In this document: one piece after another, positions 1 to 9,900 of the stretch
How positions within the stretch are numbered: position 1 is the first letter of the stretch
Layout of the letters: each line of letters opens with the position of its first letter
NCBI RefSeq assembly: GCF_900156575.1
Contig: NZ_FTNY01000003.1
Coordinates: 124,001-188,000 of the forward strand
Origin: Chryseobacterium shigense
GTDB lineage: Bacteria > Bacteroidota > Bacteroidia > Flavobacteriales > Weeksellaceae
Reading direction: 5' to 3'
Length of the DNA: 64,000 nt
Made by a program: the position numbers and the translations under genes
Notes under the pieces: generated by a model
What the model was told of the DNA's origin: nothing
The model's database searches: none
The model's input: only the letters and a program-made list of their open reading frames with translations

Positions 1-1
1 T

Positions 2-1078
2 CTGGCCAACAAAGGCTATGAGGTCCATTTCATAAGTTCTGCGCTTCCCGCAAGATTAGACATTACCAACCCGAATATTTTCTTTCACAGAGTCAATGTA
101 CAGACCTACCCGCTTTTCCAGTATCAGCCTTATGATATTGCATTAAGCTCCATGATCTATCGTGTGGTGAATCTTTATAAGCTCGATCTGCTGCACGCTC
201 ATTACGCCATCCCATATGCATATGCTGCATTTACCGCCAAACAGATGCTAAAGGAAGACAATAATGATGTTCCGCTGGTAACAACGCTTCACGGAACGGA
301 TATTACCCTTGTAGGACAGCATCCAAGTTACAAACATGCTGTAGAATTTTCAATCAATCAGTCTGATGCGATCACCTCCGTTTCTGAAAGTTTGAAAAAA
401 GATACTCTCCAGTTTTTCAATATCAAAAAGGAAATTCAGGTGATTACCAATTTTATTGATAATTCCGAATTTGACGATTGCTCAGAATGCCAGAGAACAC
501 AGTTTGCAAATCCGGACGAGAAAATTTTGATCCATGTATCCAACCTACGGCCTGTAAAAAGGGTTGAAGAAGTGCTTCAAATCTTCAAAAGTGTAGAGAA
601 AAAAGTAAAATCAAAGCTGATTATCATTGGTGAAGGACCGGATATGGAAAAGGTGAACCAGTTTCTGGAAGAAAATCCTGAATTGATTTCAAAGATCCGT
701 CTGCTTGGAAAAGTAAATGATCTGTATAAAATCTTACAGTTATCCGACGTGTTTTTACTTCCTTCTGAGCAGGAAAGCTTCGGACTGGCAGCACTTGAGG
801 CTATGGCAGCGTACACCCCGGTGATCAGCTCCAATGCAGGAGGGATTCCTGAGGTCAATATCCAGGGAGAAACAGGATTCTTAGCTGAAATCGGAAATGT
901 GGAAGCAATGAGTAACTATACGATCAAATTATTAAGCAACGACGAGCTTTTGGCAACAATGAAAAAGAATGCAAAAGAACAGGCGATCAAATTTGATCTA
1001 AAAAATATTCTTCCTATCTATGAAGAAATGTACAGAACAACAATTGAAAACTTCAACAAGGAGCTGACAAAAGCTTAA
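2..1078 (+). CDS. bshA: N-acetyl-alpha-D-glucosaminyl L-malate synthase BshA (5' end missing)
   Basis: The reading frame is open from base 2, so the gene starts before the window and only about the last 358 codons are present. It is a GT4-type glycosyltransferase. The acceptor-side segment with LDLLHAHYAIPYAYAA, the NLRPVKR and GEGPDMEKV donor-domain motifs and the EQESFGLAALEAM nucleotide-sugar motif match BshA. BshA joins UDP-GlcNAc to L-malate in the first step of bacillithiol synthesis in the cytoplasm. An internal ATG at 152 is not the start, because conserved family sequence (for example NKGYEVHFISSALPARLD) continues upstream of it. A terminator follows at 1137. The other bsh genes are not in the window. 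Another GT4 enzyme is possible but less likely. Confidence 0.85.
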   Translation: MANKGYEVHFISSALPARLDITNPNIFFHRVNVQTYPLFQYQPYDIALSSMIYRVVNLYKLDLLHAHYAIPYAYAAFTAKQMLKEDNNDVPLVTTLHGTDITLVGQHPSYKHAVEFSINQSDAITSVSESLKKDTLQFFNIKKEIQVITNFIDNSEFDDCSECQRTQFANPDEKILIHVSNLRPVKRVEEVLQIFKSVEKKVKSKLIIIGEGPDMEKVNQFLEENPELISKIRLLGKVNDLYKILQLSDVFLLPSEQESFGLAALEAMAAYTPVISSNAGGIPEVNIQGETGFLAEIGNVEAMSNYTIKLLSNDELLATMKKNAKEQAIKFDLKNILPIYEEMYRTTIENFNKELTKA

Positions 1079-1136
1079 CCAATAGTTTTAGCCAATCCAT
1101 GACCAAAGTGCTTTAATAAGCAAAAACATCAATTAT

Positions 1137-1176
1137 AATGCCTCCCACCTCTTGATGGAAGGCATTTTATTTTTTA
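1137..1176 (+). terminator. Rho-independent terminator after bshA
   Basis: AATGCCTCC and GGAAGGCATT form a stem with one bulge, followed by TTATTTTTT. It lies about 60 bp after the bshA stop codon. Confidence 0.7.
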
Positions 1177-1330
1177 AAGCAAAAAAACAATAAAAGAGAA
1201 AGAACAGCATATAAATTTCTATTGTGTAAACTGTATTTCTATTGATGAGAAATTGTTTAGAACAGAGGTGGAAAATCTAAGTTTTGAGGTGATAAAAGTG
1301 TGGAATTTCTACTATATTTATATCACACCT

Positions 1331-2602
1331 ATGACAGAAAAATTGCTTCAATATCTTTGGAACTATAAAGTTTTCAAACATTTTGACTTCAGGGATATTG
1401 AAGGCAATGCTGTTGAAATTCTAAACTTCGGAAAATGGAATACGGATGCAGGACCAGATTTTCTTGATGCAAAAATAAAAATCAAAGATCTTGTGATCGC
1501 CGGAAATATTGAACTGCACGTTCGCACCTCCGACTGGATCTTCCACAACCATTCTCAGGACCCTAATTACCAAAACATCATTTTACATGTTGTTTATCAG
1601 AATGACGCCGAGATCGATGACCTCAACGGTAAAAACATTCCTACTCTGGAATTGAGAGCGTACATTGATCATAATATTCTGGGGAAATACGAGACATTAA
1701 TGACCGGAACACAATTCATTGCCTGTGAAAATATTTTTTCGCCTGATAAAATACCCGTTAATTTTCATGAAGCTAATGTTATTAAGAAACTGGATGAAAA
1801 ATCTCAGGAATTTGAAAAAAGCTTAGAACTGCACAAGAATGATTTTGAGGCCGTTCTTTTTCACAGTCTCGCCTACTCTTTCGGATTAAAAGTAAATGCT
1901 TACACCTTCAGGCTTATTGCAGAATCTGTAGATTTCAGAATCATCAACAAGATTCGTCAGAATGAATCACAGCTTGAGGCACTTCTTTTTGGCATTTCAG
2001 GATGGCTGGAAAACCCGAAAGACACCCAAATGCTGATGTGGAAAAGAGAATTCGATTTTCTCCGAAAAAAGTTCAGCATCCCGGATCTGAGATTTCATCC
2101 AAAGTTTCTGAGACTGCGCCCTCCCAACTTTCCAACGATTCGCCTTTCTCAGTTGTCTGATCTCTACTTAAAGCACCAGAATTTATTTTCAAAGATCATC
2201 AAGGCTGATCATATGAATGAATTGTATGATGTTTTTGCACCGGTAAAAGCTTCAGACTATTGGGATTTTCATTTTAACTTCGGAAAGCTTTCAAAATTCC
2301 AGCCTAAAACACTGACTAAGGATTTTATTGAACTGGTTATTTTGAATACCGTTCTTCCTCTGAAATACACCTACCACCGATATCAAAGTGAGGAAATTAC
2401 CGATGAGATTCTGGAATTTTACAGAAATGCTGCTTCTGAAAAAAATTCTATTATTTCCGGCTGGAAAGAAATGGGTTTAGACGTAAAAAATGCAATGGAA
2501 AGTCAGAGCCTGATTTATCACTATAAAACCTCGTGTGAAGAAAAAAATTGCTTAAATTGCGGTATTGGATTTAAACTTTTAAAAGAATCTTCAAATGTTT
2601 GA
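1331..2602 (+). CDS. DUF2851 family protein
   Basis: This 423-residue protein begins MTEKLLQYLWNYKVF, the usual start of the DUF2851 family in Bacteroidota, which has no established function. The frame could extend to a TTG at 1253, but the family pattern favours the ATG at 1331. The N-terminal third carries the conserved GKWNTDAGPDFLDAKI segment, which resembles a compact enzymatic or binding core. The C-terminus ends in a Cys-x4-Cys-x2-Cys pattern (SCEEKNCLNCGIG) that could bind metal. No signal peptide or membrane segment is visible, so it is probably cytoplasmic. Its end overlaps the next gene by 8 bp, so the two are probably translationally coupled. Confidence 0.85.
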   Translation: MTEKLLQYLWNYKVFKHFDFRDIEGNAVEILNFGKWNTDAGPDFLDAKIKIKDLVIAGNIELHVRTSDWIFHNHSQDPNYQNIILHVVYQNDAEIDDLNGKNIPTLELRAYIDHNILGKYETLMTGTQFIACENIFSPDKIPVNFHEANVIKKLDEKSQEFEKSLELHKNDFEAVLFHSLAYSFGLKVNAYTFRLIAESVDFRIINKIRQNESQLEALLFGISGWLENPKDTQMLMWKREFDFLRKKFSIPDLRFHPKFLRLRPPNFPTIRLSQLSDLYLKHQNLFSKIIKADHMNELYDVFAPVKASDYWDFHFNFGKLSKFQPKTLTKDFIELVILNTVLPLKYTYHRYQSEEITDEILEFYRNAASEKNSIISGWKEMGLDVKNAMESQSLIYHYKTSCEEKNCLNCGIGFKLLKESSNV

Positions 2603-2816
2603 TAATATCCGCCATAAGATGGAAAGAGAATGGTTCGGTGTTCTTACGAGAACCGGAGCTAAACTGGGGATCCCTGTGTCCAAATTAAGGATCTTCTTTA
2701 TCTATTCCACTTTTGCTACAGCCGGGTTCTTCTTTTTGATCTATCTGGGGCTGGCTTTCACCCTTTGGATCAAAGATATTTTCATTACCAGAAGACCCAG
2801 TGTTTTTGATTTATAA
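2595..2816 (+). CDS. Small PspC-domain protein
   Basis: This 73-residue protein has a short cytoplasmic N-terminus containing GVLTRTGAKLGIPVSKLRI, then one hydrophobic segment at about residues 36-60, then a basic tail. That arrangement is a minimal PspC domain. PspC-like proteins are inner-membrane regulators or anchors linked to envelope stress, but a role has not been shown for these short Bacteroidota versions. The start overlaps the DUF2851 stop by 8 bp, and the GNAT gene begins 2 bp after its stop, so the three form one tight operon. Confidence 0.8.
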   Translation: MFDNIRHKMEREWFGVLTRTGAKLGIPVSKLRIFFIYSTFATAGFFFLIYLGLAFTLWIKDIFITRRPSVFDL

Positions 2817-2818
2817 TT

Positions 2819-3331
2819 ATGGAATTTTTACCGATTACTTCTGCCGAAGACTTTAGAGTACAGGAAATCTATAAGTCTTATTCCAGCACTTTCCCCGCAG
2901 ATGAGCAAAGGGACTGGAAACAATTTACCGCTTTATTCTCCAATCCTCATGTAAAAGTAATATCTGTGCTGCATGAGTCTCAGAGCATAGGATATCTTAT
3001 CATCTGGGAATTGAGTTCTTATGTTTTTGTGGAACATTTTGAAGTTTTTGAAGCCTTCAGAAGCCAGAAACTGGGATCTCATATTACAGGATATCTGTTT
3101 GAAAACTATCCGAGAATTATCCTGGAAATAGAACCTGATCATTTGGGCGATGATGCCAAAAGACGTTATTCTTTCTATCAGAAAAACGGATTTACGCTGA
3201 TTGACAAAATGTATGTCCAGCCAAGTTATGGTGAAGGAAAAAAATCTTTAGATCTGTGGCTGCTGGCCAATTATACTCCTGAAGATCTCAAGAGTGTCAA
3301 AGAGGAAATTTATGATATTGTGTATCATTAA
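2819..3331 (+). CDS. GNAT family N-acetyltransferase
   Basis: This 170-residue cytoplasmic protein has a GNAT-like fold. It shows strand-rich N-terminal sequence, a V/F-E-H-F-E-V-F-E segment, SQKLGSHITGYLFE as a degenerate acetyl-CoA loop and helix, and a C-terminal YQKNGFTL motif typical of GNAT enzymes. The substrate cannot be told from sequence. It is the last gene of the DUF2851-PspC-GNAT operon and is followed directly by a strong terminator. Confidence 0.75.
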   Translation: MEFLPITSAEDFRVQEIYKSYSSTFPADEQRDWKQFTALFSNPHVKVISVLHESQSIGYLIIWELSSYVFVEHFEVFEAFRSQKLGSHITGYLFENYPRIILEIEPDHLGDDAKRRYSFYQKNGFTLIDKMYVQPSYGEGKKSLDLWLLANYTPEDLKSVKEEIYDIVYH

Positions 3332-3336
3332 AATAT

Positions 3337-3371
3337 AAAAACCGCCGGAGATCTTCCGGCGGTTTGTTTTT
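3337..3371 (+). terminator. Rho-independent terminator
   Basis: AAACCGCCGGA and TCCGGCGGTTT form a perfect 11-bp stem, followed by GTTTTTA. It lies 5 bp after the GNAT stop codon. Confidence 0.9.
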
Positions 3372-3423
3372 ATAGCATCTTGTAAAGTCTTTTACCTTTT
3401 TCTTGAACGACTGATTTTACAAA

Positions 3424-3477
3424 TTTTCACAGATGATTGTGTATATTACTCCGTATAAAAATCTGTGATTTTTTTTA
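3424..3477. repeat. Dispersed-type hairpin with ATCTGTGA unit
   Basis: TCACAGAT (3427-3434) and ATCTGTGA (3461-3468) form a perfect 8-bp inverted repeat around a 26-base loop, followed by eight T. The ATCTGTG and ACTCCGTAT units look like the palindromic intergenic repeats common in flavobacterial genomes. The rest of the spacer 3372-3585 holds nothing recognisable. Confidence 0.45.
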
Positions 3478-3585
3478 AAACTTATGTGAACATCTTATTC
3501 TCAAAGTATTAAACTTCAGAATAACTTAAGTGTTCAAAAACTTTTGTTCTCTTTTGTGGTTGATATTTTTTCTAAGATGATCATC

Positions 3586-4320
3586 TTAATTGACCTCGTA
3601 TTCTAGCTTTATCGTGATATTTGCTTCTTTCTCTTTGGAGGAAGTATTGAATGTTCCGCCGTAGGAATAGTCTTCATTGGAATTAGGCTCTGTAATCTGG
3701 ATCACTCCCATTGTTGCTTTTTTAAGACTTCCCAGGCTGCTTCCAGAATTCTCCGCAATTTTCTCTGCTCTTTCTTTAGCATCTTTTGTTGCTCGTGCAA
3801 TCATTTCCTGTTTTACCGTTGCCAATTTGGTATAAAAATAAGAGGGTGCTGAAGAAGTGAATTCAATACCGCGGTTGATGATCTCTGTAATATTTCTGGA
3901 AAGGTTTTCGATCTTTACCACTTCCTTACTTTCAATGGAAACCTTTTGGGTAAGATTGTACCCGGAAAATTCACCCTGAACATAATTTCCATTGGAGTCG
4001 TTATAGCTTCTGAACTGCTTTTGAATATCTACGGAAGAAAATACAATCTCAGTCTGTTTAATTCCTTTTGAAACAAGATAATCATTGATCACTTTTCTAT
4101 CGATGGCCAGCTCATCATAAGCGGCTTTCAAATCGGAATTATTTTTGGAAAAGCTTCCGGACCAGGTGATCAGATCGGAAGTAAATTGCTTGGTGCCTAA
4201 TCCGGTTACGGAAATGGTATTTTCGGATTTATTCCTGTTTTTGATAGCATTCCCTAAAAAGCCCAGCCCCAGGACAAATCCAAGTGCTCCGACTGCTACT
4301 GCTATAATATTCTTATTCAT
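3586..4320 (-). CDS. SIMPL domain-containing protein (DUF541)
   Basis: This 244-residue protein has an N-terminal hydrophobic segment (residues 5-24, signal peptide or anchor) followed by a SIMPL domain. Recognisable parts are ISVTGLGTKQFTSDLITW near the start of the domain, a central NLTQKVSIES strand, and a helix with the family's ATKDAKERAEKIAENSG pattern at about residues 180-200. SIMPL proteins are periplasmic or membrane-associated with no agreed biochemical function. It probably forms a single-gene unit: 72 bp separate its upstream end from the stop of the next minus-strand gene. Confidence 0.9.
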   Translation of the reverse strand: MNKNIIAVAVGALGFVLGLGFLGNAIKNRNKSENTISVTGLGTKQFTSDLITWSGSFSKNNSDLKAAYDELAIDRKVINDYLVSKGIKQTEIVFSSVDIQKQFRSYNDSNGNYVQGEFSGYNLTQKVSIESKEVVKIENLSRNITEIINRGIEFTSSAPSYFYTKLATVKQEMIARATKDAKERAEKIAENSGSSLGSLKKATMGVIQITEPNSNEDYSYGGTFNTSSKEKEANITIKLEYEVN

Positions 4321-4392
4321 AAAAATGTGATTGGATTGATTTTGTATACCAGTACATCAATTTCTATTCCGATTTTTAAGAATTCTTTAACA

Positions 4393-5208
4393 TTATTCCT
4401 GCTTTTTATGTTGCTTTAATCTTTCGAGATAGACAGGCATCGTTTCTTCCATTCTAAGAAGGACTCCGGACAAGTTTTTAGCCTTCACATAAGTTCTGAC
4501 CTGAGGCTTGACCTCGAAAGAATATTGTATAAATTCTGAAATGCGTTCTTCAGGAATTCCCGCATTCGTAAAGTATTCGTTATCGACTCTGTTTCGAACC
4601 CACAGAATATGTTCCTGAAGATCATCATATCTGTACTGACGTTTCTGACGCCTCGCCTTTCCACTGATCAGATCATAGGCACCCTGCACATCCAGACTTC
4701 CCAGAAGTATGGGAATAAGGACCTTTTTCACTTCGGCAGGTTTTTCCCTCATTTTCCCAACAGGTTGCGGTAAACCAATTGCCTGTTCTACGATTTCTCC
4801 TTTATCTGCTTTTGCGGCCAGCCTTGAATCCGTTTCAAGGTCACCGGTGGGTTTCTTCACGATTTTTACTTCTCCAACATCTGTGGGTACAGGAATTAAG
4901 GTGACCAGCAATTGCGCATTGAATCCACCAGCCGGAACCCTCACAGAAACTCTTCTGAAATCTGCTTTTACAAATCTTAGCTCATCATTGGGAGCCGCTT
5001 GAATGGAAAACATTCCCATGAAATCGGAAGATGCTTTCTGGTCGGTAGACATATTGATGATAATGACAGAACTTAAGTTTTCACCACTGTCATCCACGAT
5101 ACGCCCCGCTACCGTTTGTTGCGCCAAGACCGTATTGAACATAAAAATAAGAAGAAATAAAATTTTATTTCCATGAGCAATATCTATATTTCCGCATCCA
5201 AAATTCAT
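4393..5208 (-). CDS. Secreted CarboxypepD_reg-like protein, paralogue 3
   Basis: An ATG at 5208 gives a signal peptide ending near MFNTVLAQQ. A TTG at 5223 is the alternative start. After the signal comes one carboxypeptidase-regulatory-like beta-sandwich (TVAGRIVDDSGENLSS to about residue 105) with the DELRFVKA signature shared by its two upstream neighbours. A KKPTGDLE motif follows, then a helical, charged C-terminal half with a DNEYFTNAGIPEERISEFI segment. Unlike typical owners of this domain, no TonB-dependent barrel follows. It is probably periplasmic or attached to the outer membrane. It is the last of three tandem paralogues, starting 17 bp after the previous stop. Function is unknown. 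Confidence 0.75.
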   Translation of the reverse strand: MNFGCGNIDIAHGNKILFLLIFMFNTVLAQQTVAGRIVDDSGENLSSVIIINMSTDQKASSDFMGMFSIQAAPNDELRFVKADFRRVSVRVPAGGFNAQLLVTLIPVPTDVGEVKIVKKPTGDLETDSRLAAKADKGEIVEQAIGLPQPVGKMREKPAEVKKVLIPILLGSLDVQGAYDLISGKARRQKRQYRYDDLQEHILWVRNRVDNEYFTNAGIPEERISEFIQYSFEVKPQVRTYVKAKNLSGVLLRMEETMPVYLERLKQHKKQE

Positions 5209-5225
5209 TTCTATCCTCTTCAAAA

Positions 5226-6032
5226 TTAAAGATTATCCAACTTACGGGTTTTCTTGTACTCGGCGAAAGCCACTCTTAATTCATCTTCCACCACATCGAT
5301 CTTAAAGTTTTTTCTGTATTTTTTTGCCATCATACGGGTATCATTAGCGTACAGAAGAAACTGGTCTATGTGCTCTTCATCCATTCCGTATTTTTCCAGA
5401 AACTGTAAATCTACTTCCCGCTTAATCCTTTTTATAAAATCCTGTGTTTCTATATAATTAGCTTTGGTAATTTTAAGTTCAGTGGCTTTTTTGAACAGAC
5501 CAACGGCAGCATCCAAAACGCCTAAAAGGTTCACCTGACCTGCACCATAGTCCTGTTTAAAAGTTTTTGAAACTGTATTATCCGGTAAAGCCTCATTCAT
5601 TGGGCTTTTCATATACTCATCCAGTTCTGATCTTAAAGAAACGATTTTTCTGGATTCGTTAAGATGCTTGTTGTCTTTCTCCAGATTTCCTGTAGGCTTG
5701 TACGTTATTTTTACTTCCGGAATTTCTATTTCTCTTTTTTCAAGAGTGATCATTAAAGGAGAATTGAAATCTTCCTTCCCCATTTTCTTGTCGAAACGAT
5801 AATAGCCTTCTTTTACAAATCTGAGTTCGTCCTTTTCTGAAGCTTCTATGCTAAACCTTCCTGAAGCATCGCTCAACGCACTCTTTTGGCTGGAAACATT
5901 AATGACTAAAACCGGGTTGATATTGGTCTTGCCATTGTCTGTCACGATTCCGGTAGCCTGCTGCTGGGAAAAAAATTCTGCAGATATAAAAAGCGGAACG
6001 GTGTAAAGACCTTGTTTAATGTAAGTTTTCAT
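5226..6032 (-). CDS. Secreted CarboxypepD_reg-like protein, paralogue 2
   Basis: This 268-residue protein has a signal peptide of about 23 residues. One CarboxypepD_reg-like domain follows (ATGIVTDNGKTN, then GRFSIEASEKDELRFVKEG), then the YKPTGNLEKD linker motif. The helical C-terminal domain contains REVDLQFLEKYGMDEEHID. Domain order and motifs match both neighbours, so the trio arose by tandem duplication and then diverged strongly. The upstream gene ends 6 bp before it. Its function and its location beyond the periplasmic side are not shown by the sequence. Confidence 0.78.
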   Translation of the reverse strand: MKTYIKQGLYTVPLFISAEFFSQQQATGIVTDNGKTNINPVLVINVSSQKSALSDASGRFSIEASEKDELRFVKEGYYRFDKKMGKEDFNSPLMITLEKREIEIPEVKITYKPTGNLEKDNKHLNESRKIVSLRSELDEYMKSPMNEALPDNTVSKTFKQDYGAGQVNLLGVLDAAVGLFKKATELKITKANYIETQDFIKRIKREVDLQFLEKYGMDEEHIDQFLLYANDTRMMAKKYRKNFKIDVVEDELRVAFAEYKKTRKLDNL

Positions 6033-6038
6033 TGGCGT

Positions 6039-6785
6039 TTATCTTTGAGTTTTTGGAGCGCGGTAAGAAGAGATTCTCGTCAGTACAAACCTTTGAAACC
6101 TGTTCAGATCAGCGTCACTGCAAAAGCCGTATTTCAGAATTTTTTGTCTTTCAAAACCTCCTGCTAAAACATAAGCGATAAAATGCTCGATCTGAGGTTT
6201 CTCAATCTTTAAATTTATGAAATATTCATCACTTAGGGCGGTATGAAGATAACTGATGAGATCAATATCGTCCCATTTATTTTTCACTTTTCCAATAGAG
6301 AAGCCCTGCCCTTTCGGTTGTACAAATTCTCCAGGTCTTGCGGCAAGAATCCGTGGATCTGATTTCTGATCGATATACTTATCGATATCCTTGATCAGTT
6401 TATCCACTTTTTTAGGTCGGTTAAGGTTTTTTGTATCAATTTTCAGATCACCGGTAAGTCCCTGCTTGATTTCTACTTCGGGAATGAGTATGGTGGCTCT
6501 TGCCAAAGTAATATTCAGGGGAGATTCTATATTTTCTTTAGAAACCTTTCTAACGATACGTTCGTAGCCTGCCTTTACAAACCTAAGCTCATCTCCTGCT
6601 CTTCCGGAAACCATGAAGTGTCCGTCGCGGTTCGTAACAGCTCTTTCATCGGTTCTGATATTGATGACCGTAACATCAGGAATTTCTGCATTGTCTTCAG
6701 AAATTATTTTCCCGAAAATATAATTCTGAGCATGGATATGAATGAAAAAAAAGGGAATTAAAAAAAAGAGTAGTTTGAGTTTCAC
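6039..6785 (-). CDS. Secreted CarboxypepD_reg-like protein, paralogue 1
   Basis: This is the first gene of the tandem trio. A GTG at 6785 gives a textbook signal peptide (MKLKLLFFLIPFFFIHIHAQ). A TTG at 6806 is possible, but it overlaps a TAGATTTG sequence (6804-6811, minus strand) that looks like a Bacteroidota -7 promoter box, which would leave that codon untranscribed. The mature protein has the regulatory-like beta-sandwich (FGKIISEDNAEIPD, then AGDELRFVKAGYERIVRKV), a QGLTGDLKIDTKN linker and a helical C-terminus with SDEYFINLKIEKPQIEHFI. Function is unknown. One idea is a structural or surface role, since the domain usually mediates protein contacts. Confidence 0.75.
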   Translation of the reverse strand: MKLKLLFFLIPFFFIHIHAQNYIFGKIISEDNAEIPDVTVINIRTDERAVTNRDGHFMVSGRAGDELRFVKAGYERIVRKVSKENIESPLNITLARATILIPEVEIKQGLTGDLKIDTKNLNRPKKVDKLIKDIDKYIDQKSDPRILAARPGEFVQPKGQGFSIGKVKNKWDDIDLISYLHTALSDEYFINLKIEKPQIEHFIAYVLAGGFERQKILKYGFCSDADLNRFQRFVLTRISSYRAPKTQR

Positions 6786-6968
6786 TGACAGTTTTTTATA
6801 AAGCAAATCTAAAATTATTTTTAAAGTAAATGGTAAGTTTAACCACAGTTAACGCGTTTTAGGATTTCTTTTTGATTTTTGCCTCTCAAACTGTTAAATC
6901 ACTGCCCGGAATTGTTAAAATTTCACTTAAAAATTAGCTAACTTGCAGTCTCAATTCTAAATTCAGCA

Positions 6969-9900
6969 ATGCAAAATTCTTATACAGTAATCAATGCTTC
7001 AGCAGGCTCGGGGAAAACATATGCCCTTGTCCAGAGGCTTCTGATGATCTGTCTCCGCTATCCGAATCAACAGCAGTCGATCAGGAATATCCTTGCCCTT
7101 ACTTTCACCAATAAGGCCGCGAATGAGATGAAGGAGAGAATTTTGTCGTGGCTTGGAAATTTTTCCGCAGATAATTTCGCAGACAACGGAGATCTGAAAA
7201 ATATTCAGAAAGCATTTGAAGCAGACGGTTTAAGAATCACCATTGATGAACTTCACGTACGTTCTAAAAAATTGCTGGACTATGTTCTGCACAATTATTC
7301 TACCTTGAATATCGGAACGATTGACCGATTTAATTCAAGGCTGGTTCGAAGTTTTTCCTATGAACTGGGTTTAGCTAAAAATTTCAATCTTGAAATTGAT
7401 GCCGAACCTTTTCTCATCGAAGCGGTAGATAAAATGCTTGACCAGATCGGCGAAAATGAGAGCATCTCCAATTCATTCATGGATTATGTGGATTACAGTC
7501 TGGAAAATAATGAAAGAATTAATCTGAACAAAAACCTGTATGATTCTGCAAAAGAGTTTGTAAAGGATATCCATTATGAACATCTGAAAAGTAATAAAAG
7601 CTTTGACGACACGAATTATGAGAACATAAAAAACACGCTCAGAAAAGAAATCATACAGAATAAAAAACAGTCTGCAGATATTGCTGCGAGGTCTGTTGAA
7701 CTGTTCAGATCCAGAAATATTGAGATTGAAGATTTTGCTCAGGGTAAAAATGGAATTGGAGGTTTTTTCACCAAGGTTCAGGATTTTTATGCGCAGAAGA
7801 GACCCGGTTTTCCATTTCCTACGACGCAGGAAGAATCTGTTGTGAATAATTACCGAAAAGGCGCTTCATCAAAATCCAAAAGTAAGGAGCCTGAAATCTT
7901 TGAAATCCTGGACCAGCTTCTTGACAACAGGATGCAGCTGATCCTTTTATATATTGAAACCCAGAAGAAAGAAAAGATTTTATCCGCGCTTCTTCCATTA
8001 AAGGTGAATAAAGATATTCAGGATGAGTTAAAAAAAATTGAGGAAGAAAACGATTTGGTTCTGCTTTCAAAGTTTAATATTCTGATCAACGAAAATCTTA
8101 AAAATGAACCCTCGGCTTTTATTTACGAGAAGGTAGGTTCACAGTTTCAGCATTATTTCTTTGATGAATTTCAGGATACTTCGGAACTGCAGTGGCAGAA
8201 TTTTGTTCCGCTCCGGGATCACAGTGTTTCTTCAGAGAACACTTCTTTTACGCTGGTAGGTGATCCCAAGCAGAGTATCTACAGATTCCGTGGCGGAGAA
8301 AGTAAACTGATGCTGGATATCATTAATAAAAAGGAATTTTCTCCCAAACAAGCTACTCTTTATGTTTTGAAAGACAACTGGAGAAGTGCGAAAAATATCG
8401 TTCAGTTCAATAATGAGCTGTACCGGTATCATTCACAGGATCTGGAGGAAGAACACCGGAATATTTTTGGCGAGGATGCTGAGCAGAGCCCAAGATCACA
8501 AATCGAAGGACGCGTCAAAGTAAGTCTGATTGAAAATCTCACCAATGACGATTTTTATAACGATACTTCTGAAAAAATGCGGAAGGATATTCAGGAAAGC
8601 CTGGATAACGGTTTTAAATTTTCTGACATTACGATTTTATGCCGTGGCAACTTTGATATTTTCAGCTATTCTCAAAAGCTGGGAAATCTGAAGGTGAAAT
8701 ACCGCGGAGAAGAGACGAATATCAAAACGATTTCGGATAAAGGTCTGACCCTTGAACTCTCGAATACATTAAAAGCGGTCATTGAATTTCTGCGATGGGA
8801 AATCAATCCCAAAAACAGACCGAACCTGATCATGATGATGTATTATCTGAATACACTGGGCAGAATCCACATGGAAGATTTTACATTGGAAATGAAAGAA
8901 ATCCTGGAGCTGGAAACGCACGAGGAGATTCTTCAGTTCGTCAAAGAAAAATATTCTCTGAAACTGAAACAGGAAAATTTCCCGAGATTCAACCTTTATA
9001 ATTTTGTGGAATATTATATCAATGAATTTGCTGTAGACAACAAGGAAACAGATTTTCTTCTGAATTTTCTGGAAATGCTTTTCAACTTTACTCAGAATGC
9101 GGGAGCAAGTACAAAGGAATTTTTGAAATACTGGGACGAGGAAGCTTCCGGCTACACCATTCAGGCCTCGGAAAACATTGATGCTGTTCAGATCATGACA
9201 ATTCACAAATCGAAAGGGCTGGAATTTCCGATTGTATTTATTCCTATGATGAATAAAAACAGAGACGGTGAATTTACGAACTGGTTTGACACTAATAATG
9301 ATGATGCTTTGAAATCCGTCAATATCAATCAGTTCAGTAAAAATCTTGAAGTGTATGATGAAGAAATCGAGGCTTTCAACAAAAAGAATTCCTATAAAAA
9401 CCTGATCGACAGATTGTGTCTTCAGTATGTAGCGACCACCCGTCCTGTGGAACAGTTATTTTTCTATCTTCAAAAAGCGAATAAAACCTCCAATAATCTG
9501 GAACTGCTGGAATTCTTTAACGGAAAAAATAAGGAAGAGGCTGATGAATTTGATCTGTATGAAGTGCGTCCTGAGATGCTGAAAAAGCATTCTAAAGATA
9601 AAACATCATTATTTAAAACCAAGGATATTCAAAACCTTAAGAATATTAATGAAAACAGGTCTTCCATCAAAATTGCCACGCCTTCCAAAAACTATCAGGT
9701 ACGGAATGAGAAGGTAAGAATCGGGCTTTTTGTCCATGAATTATTATCTAAAATCAATACGGAAAAAGATACAGCCAAGGTTCTGGAAAGTTATGTTCTG
9801 GATGGGCAGATCACCTGGGAGGAAAAAACTGAAATTCAGGAAACTCTGATTCAGATCATTCAGAAATATGCCGAATTTTTTGATGAAAAATGGGAAGTGA

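Noticed and set aside
152..1078. ATG at 152 as the true bshA start
   Set aside because: Conserved BshA sequence continues in frame back to base 2, so the gene is cut by the window edge.
1253..1330. N-terminal extension of the DUF2851 protein from a TTG
   Set aside because: Family similarity starts at the ATG at 1331, and the extension is not family-like.
8769..9206. 145-codon open frame antisense to the helicase gene
   Set aside because: It mirrors the codons of a strongly supported gene and shows no domain or start signal of its own.
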